A stretch of DNA of 64,000 bases from SAR116 cluster bacterium AG-447-A06 (GCA_003212345.1 QCPZ01000001.1:156501-220500), one strand, 5' to 3'. Counted from the stretch's first letter, positions 49,769 through 63,753 are shown. Numbers and translations: made by a program. The notes: generated by a model from the sequence alone, not told the origin.

Positions 49769-51199
49769 ATGGCAAATCACATTTTTCACCCAAGTATTCT
49801 GAGAGCCTATGATATTCGCGGCATTGTTGATGAGACGCTCAGCCTTGCCGATGCATGGTCAATTGGGCTTAGTTTTGCTACCTGTCTTGATAAGCGCGGG
49901 CATGGAAATCATGTTGTGGTGGGACGTGATGGGCGGCTTTCATCAATGGCCTTGGCCACTGCACTTTGTAACGGACTTGTTGCGGGCGGAGCAAGGGTCA
50001 GCAATATCGGCTGCGGGCCCACACCGATGCTTTACTATGCCAGCATATCGTTGAAAGCTGATGGGGCTATTCAGGTCACCGGATCACATAACCCCCCAAC
50101 GCATAATGGGTTCAAAATGTTAATGAATGGTAATGTTTTCTTTGGCAAAGATATTCAGGACCTTGGCACCATCAGCGCAAAAGGACCGAAGGAAAAATCT
50201 GGTGGCAGCCTGAAAATGACGCCCATTTTCAAATCCTATATCAACCGCCTTGTTGCTGGGGTGGATACGGGCAATTACAGGGTAATCTGGGATTGTGGAA
50301 ATGGAGCTTCAGGACCAGCAACAATAGCCGCAACTAATGAAATCAGTGGTGCACACACTGTTTTATTCGGTGACATCGATGGCCATTTTCCAAACCATCA
50401 CCCTAACCCGGTTGACCCCGAAACATTGCTCATATTGCGCCAATCTGTTGCCAAAGCAAAAGCCGATTTAGGCATTGGATTTGATGGCGATGGTGATCGG
50501 ATTGGCATTGTTGATGCAAAAGGCCGTCAGGTGTCCGGTGATCTCCTAACCGCCTTTTTGGCGCAGGATATTGTTCAACGTCATCCGGGAACACCAATTA
50601 TCCTTGACGTAAAATCATCGGATATGGCAATGGATTTGATTAGAACTATGGGAGGCAATGCCCAGATGTGGAAAACCGGCCATAGTCATATGAAGACGCA
50701 CATGAAAGCTATCAATGCTCAGTTAGCTGGCGAAATGTCTGGACATATTTTTATCAAGGACGGATTTTATGGTTTTGACGATGCGCTTTATGTAGGAATT
50801 CGCGTTTTATGCCAAATGGCCAAAACCGGACAAAGTATTACTGATTTTATTGACAGCCTGCCACCACAATATGCCACACCAGAACTACGTATTGATTGTC
50901 CTGATGATGCAAAATTTGGCGTCATGGAGCAAATAGCTGAGCATGTTAGCATGAACACTGCATCTACCGATGTAACGCTAATTGATGGTGTAAGGGTGCG
51001 AATTGATAATGGGTGGTGGCTTTTGCGTGCCTCAAACACCGAACCTGCCCTTGTAGCCCGCGCTGAAGGTAAAACACAAGTAATCCTTGCGGAGCTTGTA
51101 AAAGATATTGAAGTTGCACTTGCAACGGCCGGACTTAAATGGACCGGTCCGAAATGGAGCCAAAACAAAGCGCATGGTAATAACCATGACAATGAATAG
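49769..51199 (+). CDS. Phosphomannomutase/phosphoglucomutase
   Basis: ILRAYDIRGIVDETLS; IQVTGSHNPPTHNGFK; GIGFDGDGDRIGIVD; WWLLRASNTEPALVARAEG. Confidence 0.95.
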   Translation: MANHIFHPSILRAYDIRGIVDETLSLADAWSIGLSFATCLDKRGHGNHVVVGRDGRLSSMALATALCNGLVAGGARVSNIGCGPTPMLYYASISLKADGAIQVTGSHNPPTHNGFKMLMNGNVFFGKDIQDLGTISAKGPKEKSGGSLKMTPIFKSYINRLVAGVDTGNYRVIWDCGNGASGPATIAATNEISGAHTVLFGDIDGHFPNHHPNPVDPETLLILRQSVAKAKADLGIGFDGDGDRIGIVDAKGRQVSGDLLTAFLAQDIVQRHPGTPIILDVKSSDMAMDLIRTMGGNAQMWKTGHSHMKTHMKAINAQLAGEMSGHIFIKDGFYGFDDALYVGIRVLCQMAKTGQSITDFIDSLPPQYATPELRIDCPDDAKFGVMEQIAEHVSMNTASTDVTLIDGVRVRIDNGWWLLRASNTEPALVARAEGKTQVILAELVKDIEVALATAGLKWTGPKWSQNKAHGNNHDNE

Positions 51200-51392
51200 G
51201 TTATATATAACGACCCTAAATAAAATCAAACCGAAAAAAGACCGCGCCAGAATCGAAAAATAGCCTTTATCGGCCATAATGCCACCTTAGCAGCTTGAAA
51301 CGGATATCAGCATCAGTTAAAAATGTACAGTTTTCAACCATGCCTCCCTGCCCCATCATTTTTACGGGCTGCCTGCCAAAGCGGAGCACACA

Positions 51393-53561
51393 ATGACGAA
51401 TGTAATCACCCATGGCGGTTTGACCGTTTCTAAAGACCTTTATGACTTAGTTAATGATGAAATTCTTGCGAATAGTGCCATCTCTGCCGGTCAATTTTGG
51501 TCTGGCCTTGATAAGGCAGTGCATCAATTAGCGCCAAAGAACTTAGACCTTTTGCGGAACCGGACCAAATTGCAAAAACAGATTGATGAATGGTTGCGAG
51601 CTAATAGTGCCGGGGGCATCGACGCCACCGCCTATGAAGCATTTTTAAGTGACATTGGCTACCTGCATGATGATGCGGGCGATTTCAACATCGAAACGAG
51701 CAATGTTGATCCAGAAATTGCAACTATCGCTGGCCCGCAGCTTGTTGTGCCAATCACTAACGCGCGTTATGCGTTAAACGCAGCCAATGCGCGTTGGGGT
51801 AGCCTCTATGATGCGCTTTACGGCACTGATGTTATAAGTGATGAAGGTGGGGCTGGCAGAACATCCGACTATAATTCAGTGCGTGGTGCCAAGGTTATTG
51901 CCTACACGCGTGAACTGCTGGACCAGTCAATGCCCTTGGCGGCAGCAAGTTGGACAGAGGTAAGCGGGTTTGCAATTACCAATGGCGCCCTGGAAGTTAA
52001 AACTAGCAGCACCACCACCAGCCTTCTAGATGCTAGCCAATTTATTGGCCACACAGGCCCGGCCGATTTGCCAAACAGCATAATCATGAGAAAAAATGGT
52101 CTGCATTTGGAAGTCATCATTGATGCGAATGGTACAATTGGCAGTGGTGATACCGCCCATATCAATGATGTGATATTGGAGTCTGCTTTAACCAGCATTA
52201 TTGATTTAGAAGATTCGATTGCCGCTGTTGACGCCGAAGACAAGGTGCTGGCTTACCGAAATTGGCACCAAATCATGTGCGGCACTTTAACTGCAAAGTT
52301 CAATAAAAATGGTAAAACAATTACTCGCAAATTAAATTCTGACAAACATTATATCGCAGCGGATGGTAGCAAAAGTATTCTGCGCGGACGTGCACTTATG
52401 CTGGTTCGTAATGTTGGTCATCTAATGACAAATCCGGCTATCCTTCTGTCCGATGGCAGCGAAATACCTGAGGGCATTTTGGATGCTTTTGTTTCGGTTG
52501 CTGCAGCTTTGCCAGACATGTCTAGCAAAATGAATTCAACAGCTAGCTCTATCTATGTGGTCAAACCAAAGATGCATGGGCCAGAAGAGGTTGCATTTAC
52601 TGTTGAAATTTTTGACATGGTTGAACAGCTTTTGAACCTTCCTGCCAACACCATCAAAATCGGCATCATGGACGAAGAGCGGCGCACAACCGTTAATCTA
52701 AAAGAATGTATTCGGGCGGCCAAATCGCGCGTTGCCTTTATCAATACAGGTTTTCTTGACAGAACCGGTGATGAAATTCACACATCAATGTATGCGGGGG
52801 CCATGATCCGCAAAGGCGACATGAAAGCTGCAACTTGGATCTCAGCTTACGAAGATTGGAATGTCGATGTTGGGCTTGCTTGTGGATTTTCTGGAAAAGC
52901 ACAAATTGGTAAGGGCATGTGGGCCATGCCAGATATGATGTCCGATATGATGTCTCAAAAAATTGCGCATCCAAAAGCCGGTGCGAATTGCGCATGGGTT
53001 CCATCACCAACAGCCGCAACTTTACACGCCTTGCATTATCACAAAATCGATGTTGCCGAGCGGCAGGCTGAACTCGCCGGTCAAGCCCGCGCTAACCGGT
53101 CGGACATTCTTTCAATCCCGGTTACCAGCCGACCAAATTGGTCAGCGCAAGACATCCGTGCTGAATTACGGAATAATGCACAAGGCATTCTTGGCTATGT
53201 CGTACGCTGGATTGATCAGGGCGTTGGCTGTTCGAAAGTCCCGGATATTCACAATGTTGGGCTGATGGAAGATCGTGCAACCTTGCGCATTTCGTCACAG
53301 CATATTGCCAATTGGTTGCATCATAACATCTGTGACGCTGAAATTGTCATGGATGTGATGAAGGAAATGGCCGCAGTTGTTGATAAACAGAATGCTGATG
53401 ATCCAGTCTATTCCCCGATGGCTGATAATTTTGATAACTCAGTGGCCTTTCAGGCGGCATGTGACCTTGTGTTCAAGGGCGTCGAGCAGCCATCTGGCTA
53501 TACAGAACCCGTGTTACATGCGCGGCGGTTAGAAAAAAAGCGTAAAGACCGCGCTGCCTAA
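51393..53561 (+). CDS. glcB: Malate synthase G
   Basis: [72 protein letters not shown]. Confidence 0.98.
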   Translation: MTNVITHGGLTVSKDLYDLVNDEILANSAISAGQFWSGLDKAVHQLAPKNLDLLRNRTKLQKQIDEWLRANSAGGIDATAYEAFLSDIGYLHDDAGDFNIETSNVDPEIATIAGPQLVVPITNARYALNAANARWGSLYDALYGTDVISDEGGAGRTSDYNSVRGAKVIAYTRELLDQSMPLAAASWTEVSGFAITNGALEVKTSSTTTSLLDASQFIGHTGPADLPNSIIMRKNGLHLEVIIDANGTIGSGDTAHINDVILESALTSIIDLEDSIAAVDAEDKVLAYRNWHQIMCGTLTAKFNKNGKTITRKLNSDKHYIAADGSKSILRGRALMLVRNVGHLMTNPAILLSDGSEIPEGILDAFVSVAAALPDMSSKMNSTASSIYVVKPKMHGPEEVAFTVEIFDMVEQLLNLPANTIKIGIMDEERRTTVNLKECIRAAKSRVAFINTGFLDRTGDEIHTSMYAGAMIRKGDMKAATWISAYEDWNVDVGLACGFSGKAQIGKGMWAMPDMMSDMMSQKIAHPKAGANCAWVPSPTAATLHALHYHKIDVAERQAELAGQARANRSDILSIPVTSRPNWSAQDIRAELRNNAQGILGYVVRWIDQGVGCSKVPDIHNVGLMEDRATLRISSQHIANWLHHNICDAEIVMDVMKEMAAVVDKQNADDPVYSPMADNFDNSVAFQAACDLVFKGVEQPSGYTEPVLHARRLEKKRKDRAA

Positions 53562-53672
53562 CCTATCAATTCACTGCACATAATCATGAAAAGCTAAAGC
53601 GCTATTTTGTGGTAGGGACGGTTTCAACTACTGGCAAATCCAGAATATACCCCAGAGCGTAATCAAGCCCAG

Positions 53673-54829
<1,157 letters not shown>

Positions 54830-55029
54830 ACTATAAGTCAATAGCTTGTGAGCTATTGTTAATGTGATATCAACATATAGTAGTCTGGTTCTGGTTTGAT
54901 ACGCTTATCTTGTGATCGTTTATTTAACCACAAACAACTAATTAGCGTATTTCTCATTCAGGCAAAAATACGATAGCTGTGTCGCAGCCCATTTACACCC
55001 TTAAAAAAGGTAGATAAAAATATAGGGGA

Positions 55030-55674
55030 TCAATCTGAGCCACTCAAATATCTGCGAATTGGTTTGAAGCTTTTGCGATGATGTGGAGTGATGCCGAACC
55101 GATCTAGACCTGCCTGATGCAATTTTGTGCCATAGCCCATATTGCTAGCCCAACCATAGCCGGGATGAAGGGCATCAAGGTCACACATCATTTGATCGCG
55201 AACCGTTTTGGCGATAATGGAAGCCGCGGCGATGGATAGAGATCGACTATCACCTTTAACAAGAGCCGTTGCTGGTAGGGGCATATCAGGGGGTAATAAA
55301 TTGCCATCAACAAGCGCATGCGCAGGGCTAGGCATTTGGGCAGCAGCAAATTGATCGCAAAGGCCGTTAGCTGCCGCTACCATTGCTGCGAATGTCGCTT
55401 GCAAAATACCCATTTGATCAATTTTTTTCGCATTGATTGATACCGTACAGTAAAGATTTGGGAGAGCCATTAAATCAGTGGCGAGGCTAGCACGACGCAC
55501 TGACTTTATTTTTTTGGAGTCATCAACATCGGTTGGCAAATCATCATAGGAAAGGGGACAAAGCCAGATCGCCGTCACAGTCACTGGGCCAGCCCATGGG
55601 CCCCGACCTGCCTCATCAATCCCAATGACCGGCCCATCAAAATTCTGTTCATGGAAAAGATCAGGCATTACCAC
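55030..55674 (-). CDS. rnhB: Ribonuclease HII
   Basis: VIGIDEAGRGPWAGPVTVTAIWL; DDSKKIKSVRRASL; VKGDSRSLSIAAASIIAKTVRD. Confidence 0.96.
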   Translation of the reverse strand: MVMPDLFHEQNFDGPVIGIDEAGRGPWAGPVTVTAIWLCPLSYDDLPTDVDDSKKIKSVRRASLATDLMALPNLYCTVSINAKKIDQMGILQATFAAMVAAANGLCDQFAAAQMPSPAHALVDGNLLPPDMPLPATALVKGDSRSLSIAAASIIAKTVRDQMMCDLDALHPGYGWASNMGYGTKLHQAGLDRFGITPHHRKSFKPIRRYLSGSD

Positions 55675-56227
55675 CGCGGCGTTGGGTTGGAGATTCTGCC
55701 AGACGCGGCATTATTTCAACAAAATTGCAGGGCCGATGGCGAATGTCTAACTGGTAGCGTAATATCTCATCCCATCCATCGCGACACGCCGATGGTGATC
55801 CAGGAAGCGAAAATAGATAGGTCCCACCAGCAACACCTGCAACGGCACGGGATTGTATCGTAGATGTTCCAATTTTGGCGAATGAGATATAACGGAATAA
55901 TTCGCCAAACCCCTCAATTTCCTTTTCAAAGATCGCCCGAAATGCCTCAGGGCTGCCATCTCGGCCCGTAAGTCCAGTGCCGCCAGTAGAAACAATTACA
56001 TCAACCCCTTTATCTTCAACCCATTGCCGCACCTGACCGGTGATCGCATCAAAATCATCAGTTACGATAGCCCTTCCAGCCAAATGGTGCCCATCCTCCT
56101 TAATACGTCCAGCCAGCAAATCACCCGAACGGTCTTCACCGGCTTTGCGCGAGTCTGAAACCGTTAAAATTGCAATATTAACCGCGACAAATTCAACCGA
56201 CTTATCAATCCTTTTATCATGATCCAT
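55661..56227 (-). CDS. moaB: Molybdenum cofactor biosynthesis protein B
   Basis: VNIAILTVSDSRKAGEDRSGDLLAGRIKEDGHHL; VIVSTGGTGLTGRDGSPEAF; LFSLPGSPSACRDGWDEIL. Confidence 0.93.
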   Translation of the reverse strand: MDHDKRIDKSVEFVAVNIAILTVSDSRKAGEDRSGDLLAGRIKEDGHHLAGRAIVTDDFDAITGQVRQWVEDKGVDVIVSTGGTGLTGRDGSPEAFRAIFEKEIEGFGELFRYISFAKIGTSTIQSRAVAGVAGGTYLFSLPGSPSACRDGWDEILRYQLDIRHRPCNFVEIMPRLAESPTQRRGGNA

Positions 56228-56298
56228 TACATTTGCCTTCCATCATGTAACCAGTGAAGCCCGTCCAATATCTTAATAACCCAAAAAATCAAATAAAT

Positions 56299-58119
56299 TT
56301 AATCGATTGGGGTTTTATCGACTGCCTCGCTTGGGACAAAACGGCCACCATTACCTGCGGCCAGCCCCACCAACGCGGGAGCAGTCTGACCAAAGCGATT
56401 ACGATACATACCGAGGTTAGAGACAACATTTTTCACATAATATCGCGTTTCACGAGCCGGGATTGACTCCACCAGTAAAAAGGGATCATCTTGATGATCA
56501 ACCTTACCAAGCCACCTCCGCAAATTACCAGGCCCACCGTTATAGGCTATTAACAACCTTATCAGCGAGCTTTCAACATGCTGTTCAGCCAGCAAGTGCA
56601 GGATATATGTTTGCCCAAGCTTCAAATTCAATGCTGGCTCAAATAATTGGTGACGTTTGCGCCCACGATAACCACGATCACGCGCAATAAAGGACGCGGT
56701 GGCTGGCATAAGCTGCATTAATCCTGCCGCTTTTGCACGGCTTTTGGCACGCGGATTAAACCCAGATTCCTGCCGCGAAATCGACCAGACCAGCGCTTCA
56801 TCAATAGTATATTCAGTCTTGAATTGTGGACGCGGATACAAGGCGCCATACCAACTAACTCCAGTGTCTTTACGAATAATCTCCGCTACTCGGAATGAAA
56901 GGCCAGCCATGCCCTGCTCAGCGGCAAACCGCATCACCCCAGGTCGATATTCTTCGGGCATTTCCATCCACAAATATCGCAATTCACGTTCGGCCGCATG
57001 CGTCTCACCTAGCTGCAACAACGCGAACATCCTTTTACCACCAGGCCGCTTAGCCAGCCACGCAAAAAAAGAATCATGGATTTTAGGTAAATCAAAGGAA
57101 ATATTAATCTGCTGACCAAGCGCGTAGCGGGAGACGACACCGTAAAAACTATCAATTTCACGAGCTGACAACTCTAAATACCGAAGCGACTCAACTGGCC
57201 TCCCTTGCCGAAGCTCAACCCGATGCGCCCAAAAGGCCGCCGCACTACGTTGGCCAGGGTTAGCTTCAGGCAAATCAGCAAGCGTACGAAAGAACTGGCC
57301 AGCGAGGTCAATTTGGCCACTGCGCCAAGCTGCCAAGCCGCCCGCCCAATAGGCAAGCTGGGCATGTCCCCGCCCAATAGCAATTGCATAGCGTGCCTGA
57401 CGAATAGCTTTTGAATCGACGCCAAAAATAAAATAAGCGTGCGCAATTTCACCACGAAGCTGACCTTCCTCAGCGGCGGTCAAGTAGCGTTTGTTTCTTG
57501 GATCGTTCACAATATCCAGCGCGCCAGATGGCCAGCCTCGGCGAATCGCCCTACGGATGCTGCGTGCAGCAGAAGCGGTTCGAGTTGGCGACGCACGGCC
57601 TACATTGCTTTTTGGAATCCTTGGGCGATATCCATAAGCACCAGCTTGTCCAAAACCATTAAGATAGCCCGGTTTTGGGACTTTTGGCGCGCGCACCTTT
57701 GCAGGCTGCCGGCGCTTGGCAAGCCAGTAGATACGGCTTGCATCTGGATGGTCATTATACGCAGAAAGCCAGCTGGATAATTCTTTATAGCTAGATCGCC
57801 ACGCTGTTGGGTGAAGATAACGCTGAGCCAGAACATGCCCCTTTAGCATCGGATTTTTGACTCGTCCCATCTCGCGAATTGCTTTTTTCATATTGCCAAC
57901 CTTCTGCAATTCTAGGAGGCGCTTATAATTAGCAACATCAAAACTGCTCAATGGCTGCGGTGCCGATGCAGCATGAGCAGCCTCTGGTGAGAGCATAATT
58001 ACCAGATAAATCACAATGCTGATTCGCAGTATATAAATACCAGAAAATCGGGCAAAGATGCCCGCAAGCACTTTTAAAATTGAGCACTTTAGGGGTTTGA
58101 AGAAAGGGCTAAAAATCAT
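56299..58119 (-). CDS. Soluble lytic murein transglycosylase
   Basis: LVWSISRQESGFNPRAKSRAKAAGLMQLMPATA and LIAYNGGPGNLRRWL SLT motifs after a long helical superhelix. Confidence 0.92.
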   Translation of the reverse strand: MIFSPFFKPLKCSILKVLAGIFARFSGIYILRISIVIYLVIMLSPEAAHAASAPQPLSSFDVANYKRLLELQKVGNMKKAIREMGRVKNPMLKGHVLAQRYLHPTAWRSSYKELSSWLSAYNDHPDASRIYWLAKRRQPAKVRAPKVPKPGYLNGFGQAGAYGYRPRIPKSNVGRASPTRTASAARSIRRAIRRGWPSGALDIVNDPRNKRYLTAAEEGQLRGEIAHAYFIFGVDSKAIRQARYAIAIGRGHAQLAYWAGGLAAWRSGQIDLAGQFFRTLADLPEANPGQRSAAAFWAHRVELRQGRPVESLRYLELSAREIDSFYGVVSRYALGQQINISFDLPKIHDSFFAWLAKRPGGKRMFALLQLGETHAAERELRYLWMEMPEEYRPGVMRFAAEQGMAGLSFRVAEIIRKDTGVSWYGALYPRPQFKTEYTIDEALVWSISRQESGFNPRAKSRAKAAGLMQLMPATASFIARDRGYRGRKRHQLFEPALNLKLGQTYILHLLAEQHVESSLIRLLIAYNGGPGNLRRWLGKVDHQDDPFLLVESIPARETRYYVKNVVSNLGMYRNRFGQTAPALVGLAAGNGGRFVPSEAVDKTPID

Positions 58120-58218
58120 TTCATTGCCTTTTTCCGGATGTGTTTAGACAGAGATTCATTCTCACCAAACCTCAATAGTCATCCATTACGTCGTAGGTAC
58201 CTTGTCGTCGTTCACGGA

Positions 58219-59124
58219 TCAACCAGATTTATTGTCCGCGACAAGCAAATTAAGGTGGCGGGCCAGCAATAACAAGTCATCAAAAGCAAGCCGTTTTTGA
58301 GCTGGTGAACGCAATAGATAAGCCGGATGCAAACTTGCCAGCGTTGGTCGCATCACTCCGTCACCGAAATCCGTATCATACCATTTGCCGCGCAGCTTCA
58401 AAATACCATCCTGACTGCCAAGGACAAGTTTCGCTGCCGCTCCACCCAGGAGCAAAATGACATCAGGATTGGCTAACTGAACATGCCGGAACAGCCATGG
58501 TGTTAGCATTGCAATTTCTTCATCTGTTGGGGTGCGGTTGCCTGGCGGCCGCCACGGCAACATATTGGTCAAATAAGCTGACTCGCGATCAAGGCTTATG
58601 CTTGCCAGCATTTTATCCAACAATTGGCCAGCAAAGCCGACAAAAGGAACGCCCATCCGATCTTCATCGCGACCTGGCACTTCACCAATAATCATAACGC
58701 GCGCTCCCGGATTGCCATCAGCGAAACAAAGGTTGCTTGCCGTATGTTTCAATGGACAAACATCAAGGGCGGCAAGAGAAGCCCGCAAATCGGCCAAGCT
58801 GGCAATCTTGGAAAGATCATTGATGTTGTGGGAGGATGGGCGCGCCGCCAAAGTCGGTGAAGCTGCTCTACGTCCATTTTGTGAAGGCGCCACTTTTGTT
58901 GCCTTTTCCAACATGGACCCAATAATTGGACCAGCAGGTATTTTTGCCGGTAAATCTCCTGTCATATTTTTTGTGGCCAACAACTCACTTAGCTCTACCG
59001 GCGATGCTAACGGGTCGGGAAAATCCAATAACGCTTCATCAATGCCTATTTCAAATTGATAGCGAAGCATCGCAATTAGATCACTTCGATCATAAATCTG
59101 TGTTGGCATATCAAAACCCACCAA
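58219..59124 (-). CDS. Uracil-DNA glycosylase family 4
   Basis: VMIIGEVPGRDEDRMGVPFVGFAGQLLDKML; YLTNMLPWRPPGNRTPTDEEI; MRPTLASLHPAYLLRSPAQK. Confidence 0.93.
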   Translation of the reverse strand: MVGFDMPTQIYDRSDLIAMLRYQFEIGIDEALLDFPDPLASPVELSELLATKNMTGDLPAKIPAGPIIGSMLEKATKVAPSQNGRRAASPTLAARPSSHNINDLSKIASLADLRASLAALDVCPLKHTASNLCFADGNPGARVMIIGEVPGRDEDRMGVPFVGFAGQLLDKMLASISLDRESAYLTNMLPWRPPGNRTPTDEEIAMLTPWLFRHVQLANPDVILLLGGAAAKLVLGSQDGILKLRGKWYDTDFGDGVMRPTLASLHPAYLLRSPAQKRLAFDDLLLLARHLNLLVADNKSG

Positions 59125-59287
59125 ATTTTGGTTGTTTCATTGACACAAAAGTGCGCAATATCCATTTTACATGGACACCTAATTTTATCAATTAGCTTGA
59201 AGGCTGTTTTTGGGTTTCTTTTGCCAATGGTGGCCAGCGTAATTTTGACAGGCACAAATTGAAACGATGACCAATTAGATAGGAACA

Positions 59288-60925
59288 ATGATGGAACGCG
59301 AAGTCATGGAATTTGATGTTGTAATTGTTGGCGGTGGACCATCTGGTTTATCTGCGGCAATTCGGCTAAAGCAATTAGCAAATGACGCTGGTAAAGACGT
59401 CGAAGTTTGTCTCATCGAAAAGGGCAGCGAAGTAGGGGCGCATATCTTGTCAGGGGCCGTCTTGGAGCCGCGCAGTCTGAATGAGCTTATACCAGATTGG
59501 CGTGATCGTGGCGCGCCGCTTGATACACCCGTTACCGCGGACAAATTTATGTTTCTGACTGAAACTGGTAGCTTCCGCATGCCAACACCGCCAAGCATGA
59601 ATAACCATGGCAATTATATCATCTCACTTGGCAATTTTTGTCGCTGGCTTGGTGAACAAGCCGAAGCACTTGGTGTTGAAATTTATCCTGGATTTCCTGC
59701 CGCCGAAGTTCTGTATGATGAACTAGGTCGAGTTAAAGGTGTGGCAACCGGTGATATGGGAATTGGAAAAGATGGTAACCCTACTGAAAATTACATGCGC
59801 GGCATGGAACTTCACGCCAAACAGACAATTTTCGCCGAAGGGTGCCGTGGCCACCTTACAAAAACCCTTTTTGAGAGATTTGATCTGCGCGAAGGAAAAG
59901 ATCCGCAAACCTTTGCAATCGGAATAAAAGAATTATGGGACATTAACCCTGAAAAAGCTAAACCGGGTTTGGCTTGGCACTCAGTTGGTTGGCCACTGGC
60001 AAGCGATGTGTATGGTGGGTCATTCCTGTATCATTTAACTGGTAATCAGGTTGCCGTTGGCTATGTTGTGGGGCTTGATTACAGCAATCCCCATTTATCA
60101 CCTTTTGAGGAGTTTCAGCGATTTAAAAACCATCCAGCCGTACGCGATACATTTATCGACGGGCGCCGCGTTTCATATGGTGCGCGCGCCCTCAATGAAG
60201 GTGGATTTCAATCAGTGCCTAAACTGACCTTCCCTGGAGGCTGTCTTGTTGGCTGTACGGCAGGATTTCTTAATGTGCCAAAGATCAAAGGTACCCATAC
60301 GGCAATGAAATCAGGCATGGTAGCTGCTGAAGCAATTTTTGAAGCACTGGATGAAATACAGGTGGGTTATGAACCATCAAGCTATTCAACACGCCTCCAA
60401 GAAAGTTGGCTATGGGCTGAACTTTACAAGGTCCGTAACATCCGGCCCGGTTTTGCTAAGGGTTTGTGGCTAGGACTGGTTCATGCTGCAATCGATACCT
60501 ATGTATTGTTTGGCAAAGCACCATGGACATTGGGACACCGCAATGATCATGAAAATCTAAAGCCTGCTAAAGATGTGCCAGTAATCGAATATCCAAAGCC
60601 GGATGGCATTGTCAGTTTTGACCGGAACTCATCAGTCTTTTTATCGGGCACCAACCATGAAGAAAACCAACCCGCCCACTTAACCTTAAAAAACGCGGAA
60701 ATCCCGATCAGTCATAATTTAGCGATCTATGACTCGCCCGAACAACGCTATTGCCCGGCCGGGGTTTATGAAATTGTCCAAAACGATGAGGACAGTAATC
60801 CACGGTTGCAAATCAATGCACAGAACTGTGTTCATTGCAAAACATGTGATATTAAAGATCCGTCACAAAATATTGTGTGGGTCAGCCCAGAAGGTGGAGG
60901 CGGGCCTAATTACCCAAATATGTGA
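59288..60925 (+). CDS. Electron-transfer flavoprotein-ubiquinone oxidoreductase
   Basis: [23 protein letters not shown]-terminal [36 protein letters not shown]. Confidence 0.98.
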   Translation: MMEREVMEFDVVIVGGGPSGLSAAIRLKQLANDAGKDVEVCLIEKGSEVGAHILSGAVLEPRSLNELIPDWRDRGAPLDTPVTADKFMFLTETGSFRMPTPPSMNNHGNYIISLGNFCRWLGEQAEALGVEIYPGFPAAEVLYDELGRVKGVATGDMGIGKDGNPTENYMRGMELHAKQTIFAEGCRGHLTKTLFERFDLREGKDPQTFAIGIKELWDINPEKAKPGLAWHSVGWPLASDVYGGSFLYHLTGNQVAVGYVVGLDYSNPHLSPFEEFQRFKNHPAVRDTFIDGRRVSYGARALNEGGFQSVPKLTFPGGCLVGCTAGFLNVPKIKGTHTAMKSGMVAAEAIFEALDEIQVGYEPSSYSTRLQESWLWAELYKVRNIRPGFAKGLWLGLVHAAIDTYVLFGKAPWTLGHRNDHENLKPAKDVPVIEYPKPDGIVSFDRNSSVFLSGTNHEENQPAHLTLKNAEIPISHNLAIYDSPEQRYCPAGVYEIVQNDEDSNPRLQINAQNCVHCKTCDIKDPSQNIVWVSPEGGGGPNYPNM

Positions 60926-62652
60926 AGGTGGCGTTGGACAATTTAAAAATATTAATTACGGCAAACAATTTTTGGACCCGAATGTTTTCATTCCAAGCTC
61001 AAAAGAAATGGCATCATCGATTGCTTTTTGGGGTGATCCTAGCATTTTTCTGCAATGTCATTACGCCATCAAAATCTATTGCATCAAAAAGTCAAGACTT
61101 ACAGATGAGGTCGACCGCAGCAAATTACTTAGCCGCTCGACAAGCACTTTATTTCAAAGATTTTAGAGCATCTGCTTCTTTTTACCTGACTGCGCTGAAT
61201 TCTGATCATAACAACGCAGGCCTTTTGAAGCAGGCTTTTTACGCACAATATCAGCTCGGCAATATTGACGCAGCCGCAACGCTAGCCCGTGAAATGGAAT
61301 TGCTGAATATAGCCAGTAGATTTGCAAGTGAGCCTGCAACAGCACAAGCAATTTTAATGGAAGACTGGGATGCAGTTTTGGTTCTGGCTGATTTGATTGC
61401 TGAAGATATCGATGCACAACCCGTAGCTGCAATTATGAGAGCCTGGGCATTAGTTGCTAAGGGCCAGGGACCCGCCGGATTATCGCATCTCATCCAATCA
61501 AGCAAAACGAATATATCAGGAAACAAATCTGCCCCAACCATTTTCAGAATGCAGGCGGCAAGAATGGCCGACTATCTTGGCGATTCTGACGAGATGTTGA
61601 AATTCGCTGACCAACTCTTAAAACGTAATGACCTCTCATCACAGCTTTTGCTTCAGCTCGCTAGCCTTTATGCGCGACACAACAAAAACATCAAGCTAGG
61701 GCAACTGATCGCGCAGCTTCCAAATGGCTTCAACAAATTAAAGATCCGTGAAGTGCTTTCTCACCAAACAACTTCTCCAAAAATTGCCCACCATATCGCT
61801 GCTGGAATTATTGATGCAAGCCTGATTGCAAATCAGTCAAAAAATGACAACATGCTAAAAGCACGCCTAGGGCTTGCGCTATATCTTAATCCACAGTCAG
61901 ACAGGGCGCGGTTTTTAATTGCGCAGACATTGAGTGAAATAAACCAAAAACAAAGTGCAAAAGAACAGTTGGCTGCTATTGATCCCAACGGGGTATGGAG
62001 TCAACCGCGTCTACTTTTGGAAGTTAACATTGATCGTGCAGATAACATTGGACTTGCAATTAGCCACCTGCAAAGGTCGCTCGATAAAGATCGCAAAAAC
62101 GCGTTTCTGCAAAAAGAGCTTGGAGATCTTTACCGTATATCTGATCAGTTAGATAAGGCTCGGGATGCATATTTGATGGCAATCTCTCTTGGCTTATCAT
62201 CAGCGAACCTTGACCGTAATCTTGCCATCTCCTACGAACAATTAGAGGAAGACCGTCTAGCCGAAGATAGTTTCCAAGCAGCGCTGAAAAAGAACCCGCA
62301 AGACCCTTTTACCCTTAATTATCTTGGTTATTGGTGGGCAGATGAGGGGCGCAATCTTGAAGATGCAATTGGCCTGATTGAACGAGCAGTTCGCCTACGC
62401 CCTCGCAGTGGATATTTTGTTGACTCGCTTGGCTGGGTACATTTCAAACTAGGCAATCTTGATCTCGCTGTTGCGTTTCTTGAGCAGGCTACCATTCTCG
62501 AACCAGTTGACCCAGTGATTTCCGATCATCTTGGTGATGCGTACTGGGCAACAGGTCGATTTGTCGAAGCCCGTTTCAAATGGCAATATGCCCTGTCAAT
62601 TACTGATGATGATGATCTAAAAGCCAACCTTACGGCTAAGCTCGCGCGATGA
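60922..62652 (+). CDS. TPR-repeat protein
   Basis: Tandem TPR-like helices ([61 protein letters not shown]); overlaps the ETF-QO stop and the ispE start. Confidence 0.85.
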   Translation: MKVALDNLKILITANNFWTRMFSFQAQKKWHHRLLFGVILAFFCNVITPSKSIASKSQDLQMRSTAANYLAARQALYFKDFRASASFYLTALNSDHNNAGLLKQAFYAQYQLGNIDAAATLAREMELLNIASRFASEPATAQAILMEDWDAVLVLADLIAEDIDAQPVAAIMRAWALVAKGQGPAGLSHLIQSSKTNISGNKSAPTIFRMQAARMADYLGDSDEMLKFADQLLKRNDLSSQLLLQLASLYARHNKNIKLGQLIAQLPNGFNKLKIREVLSHQTTSPKIAHHIAAGIIDASLIANQSKNDNMLKARLGLALYLNPQSDRARFLIAQTLSEINQKQSAKEQLAAIDPNGVWSQPRLLLEVNIDRADNIGLAISHLQRSLDKDRKNAFLQKELGDLYRISDQLDKARDAYLMAISLGLSSANLDRNLAISYEQLEEDRLAEDSFQAALKKNPQDPFTLNYLGYWWADEGRNLEDAIGLIERAVRLRPRSGYFVDSLGWVHFKLGNLDLAVAFLEQATILEPVDPVISDHLGDAYWATGRFVEARFKWQYALSITDDDDLKANLTAKLAR

Positions 62653-63527
62653 TAAATGTTATAGCTCCAGCCAAAATCAATCTATTCCTTCGAATTTGTG
62701 GAAAAAATAACGCTGGATATCATTTGCTTGACTCACTTGTTGCGTTTACGGAGTATGGTGATGAATTAACCATTTACCCAGCTGATAAGGATGAGCTTGT
62801 TCTGACTGGGGAATTTGCCAGCACAATCAATACTCACACAAAAAACAACCTAGTGATACGCGCCCTAAATGCTTTTCGCCAAAGTGGAGGACGAATTGGC
62901 CCTTTGCGCATTGTGCTTGAAAAAAAAATTCCAGTCGAAGCCGGGCTCGGGGGAGGTTCAAGCGATGCCGCCGCCTTTCTCCTTGCTATTAATGAACAAA
63001 GCAAAGTGCCGCTCAGTCAGCATAATCTTTATGATATTGGCCTAAAACTTGGAGCTGATGTTCCAGCGTGTCTTGCGAGAGGCTGCCAGCGTGTTAGCAA
63101 TATTGGCGAAATTTTAACACCATATGATTTGCCAAAAATAGGAGCTGTGCTTCTAGTTAATCCGGGTGTAGCCCTATCAACCAAAGACGTCTTTAACAGC
63201 TTTGCGCACCTCAAAAGAAAATCTGGTAGTGGATTTGGCGGCCCACTATTCATGTTAAATACAGCCAATATAGTCGGGCTCGGCAATGATTTGACCGAAA
63301 CAGCAGTCTCACTCGCGCCACAAATCAAACTTTGCCTTGATGAATTAAAGGGATCAAAAGGTGTCGTTGCAGCAGCAATGTCAGGCAGTGGGGCAAGTTG
63401 TTTTGCTTTTTTTAAAAACAGAGATTCTGCAAAAATAACAGCAAAACATCTACAAAATCTGGGCTATTGGACACAAGTTACACGTATTTTTCGACAAAAA
63501 AAACAAACTCATCCACTTCCTTTTTGA
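62649..63527 (+). CDS. ispE: 4-diphosphocytidyl-2-C-methyl-D-erythritol kinase
   Basis: APAKINLFLRICGKNNAGYHLLDSLVAF; IPVEAGLGGGSSDAAAFLLA; AAAMSGSGASCFAFF. Confidence 0.96.
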   Translation: MINVIAPAKINLFLRICGKNNAGYHLLDSLVAFTEYGDELTIYPADKDELVLTGEFASTINTHTKNNLVIRALNAFRQSGGRIGPLRIVLEKKIPVEAGLGGGSSDAAAFLLAINEQSKVPLSQHNLYDIGLKLGADVPACLARGCQRVSNIGEILTPYDLPKIGAVLLVNPGVALSTKDVFNSFAHLKRKSGSGFGGPLFMLNTANIVGLGNDLTETAVSLAPQIKLCLDELKGSKGVVAAAMSGSGASCFAFFKNRDSAKITAKHLQNLGYWTQVTRIFRQKKQTHPLPF

Positions 63528-63623
63528 GCAATCCCTTTGATTGTAGTGTTTTTAACTAGCGTTCAACAAAGAACAGACTTGATTGCTGTAAACTTGACCG
63601 CTAGATTGCACCGTTAACCTAAT

Positions 63624-63698
63624 TGGGGCGTGGCCAAGTGGTAAGGCATCGGTTTTTGGTATCGTGTATCGTAGGTTCGAATCCTACCGCCCCAGCCA
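63624..63698 (+). tRNA. tRNA-Gln(TTG)
   Basis: tggggcgtggccaagtggtaaggcatcggtttttggtatcgtgtatcgtaggttcgaatcctaccgccccagcca. Confidence 0.95.
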
Positions 63699-63753
63699 CC
63701 TCCATTAAGTTCAATTAATACACACTTAAACATACCCAAAAAGGAGCTTTATT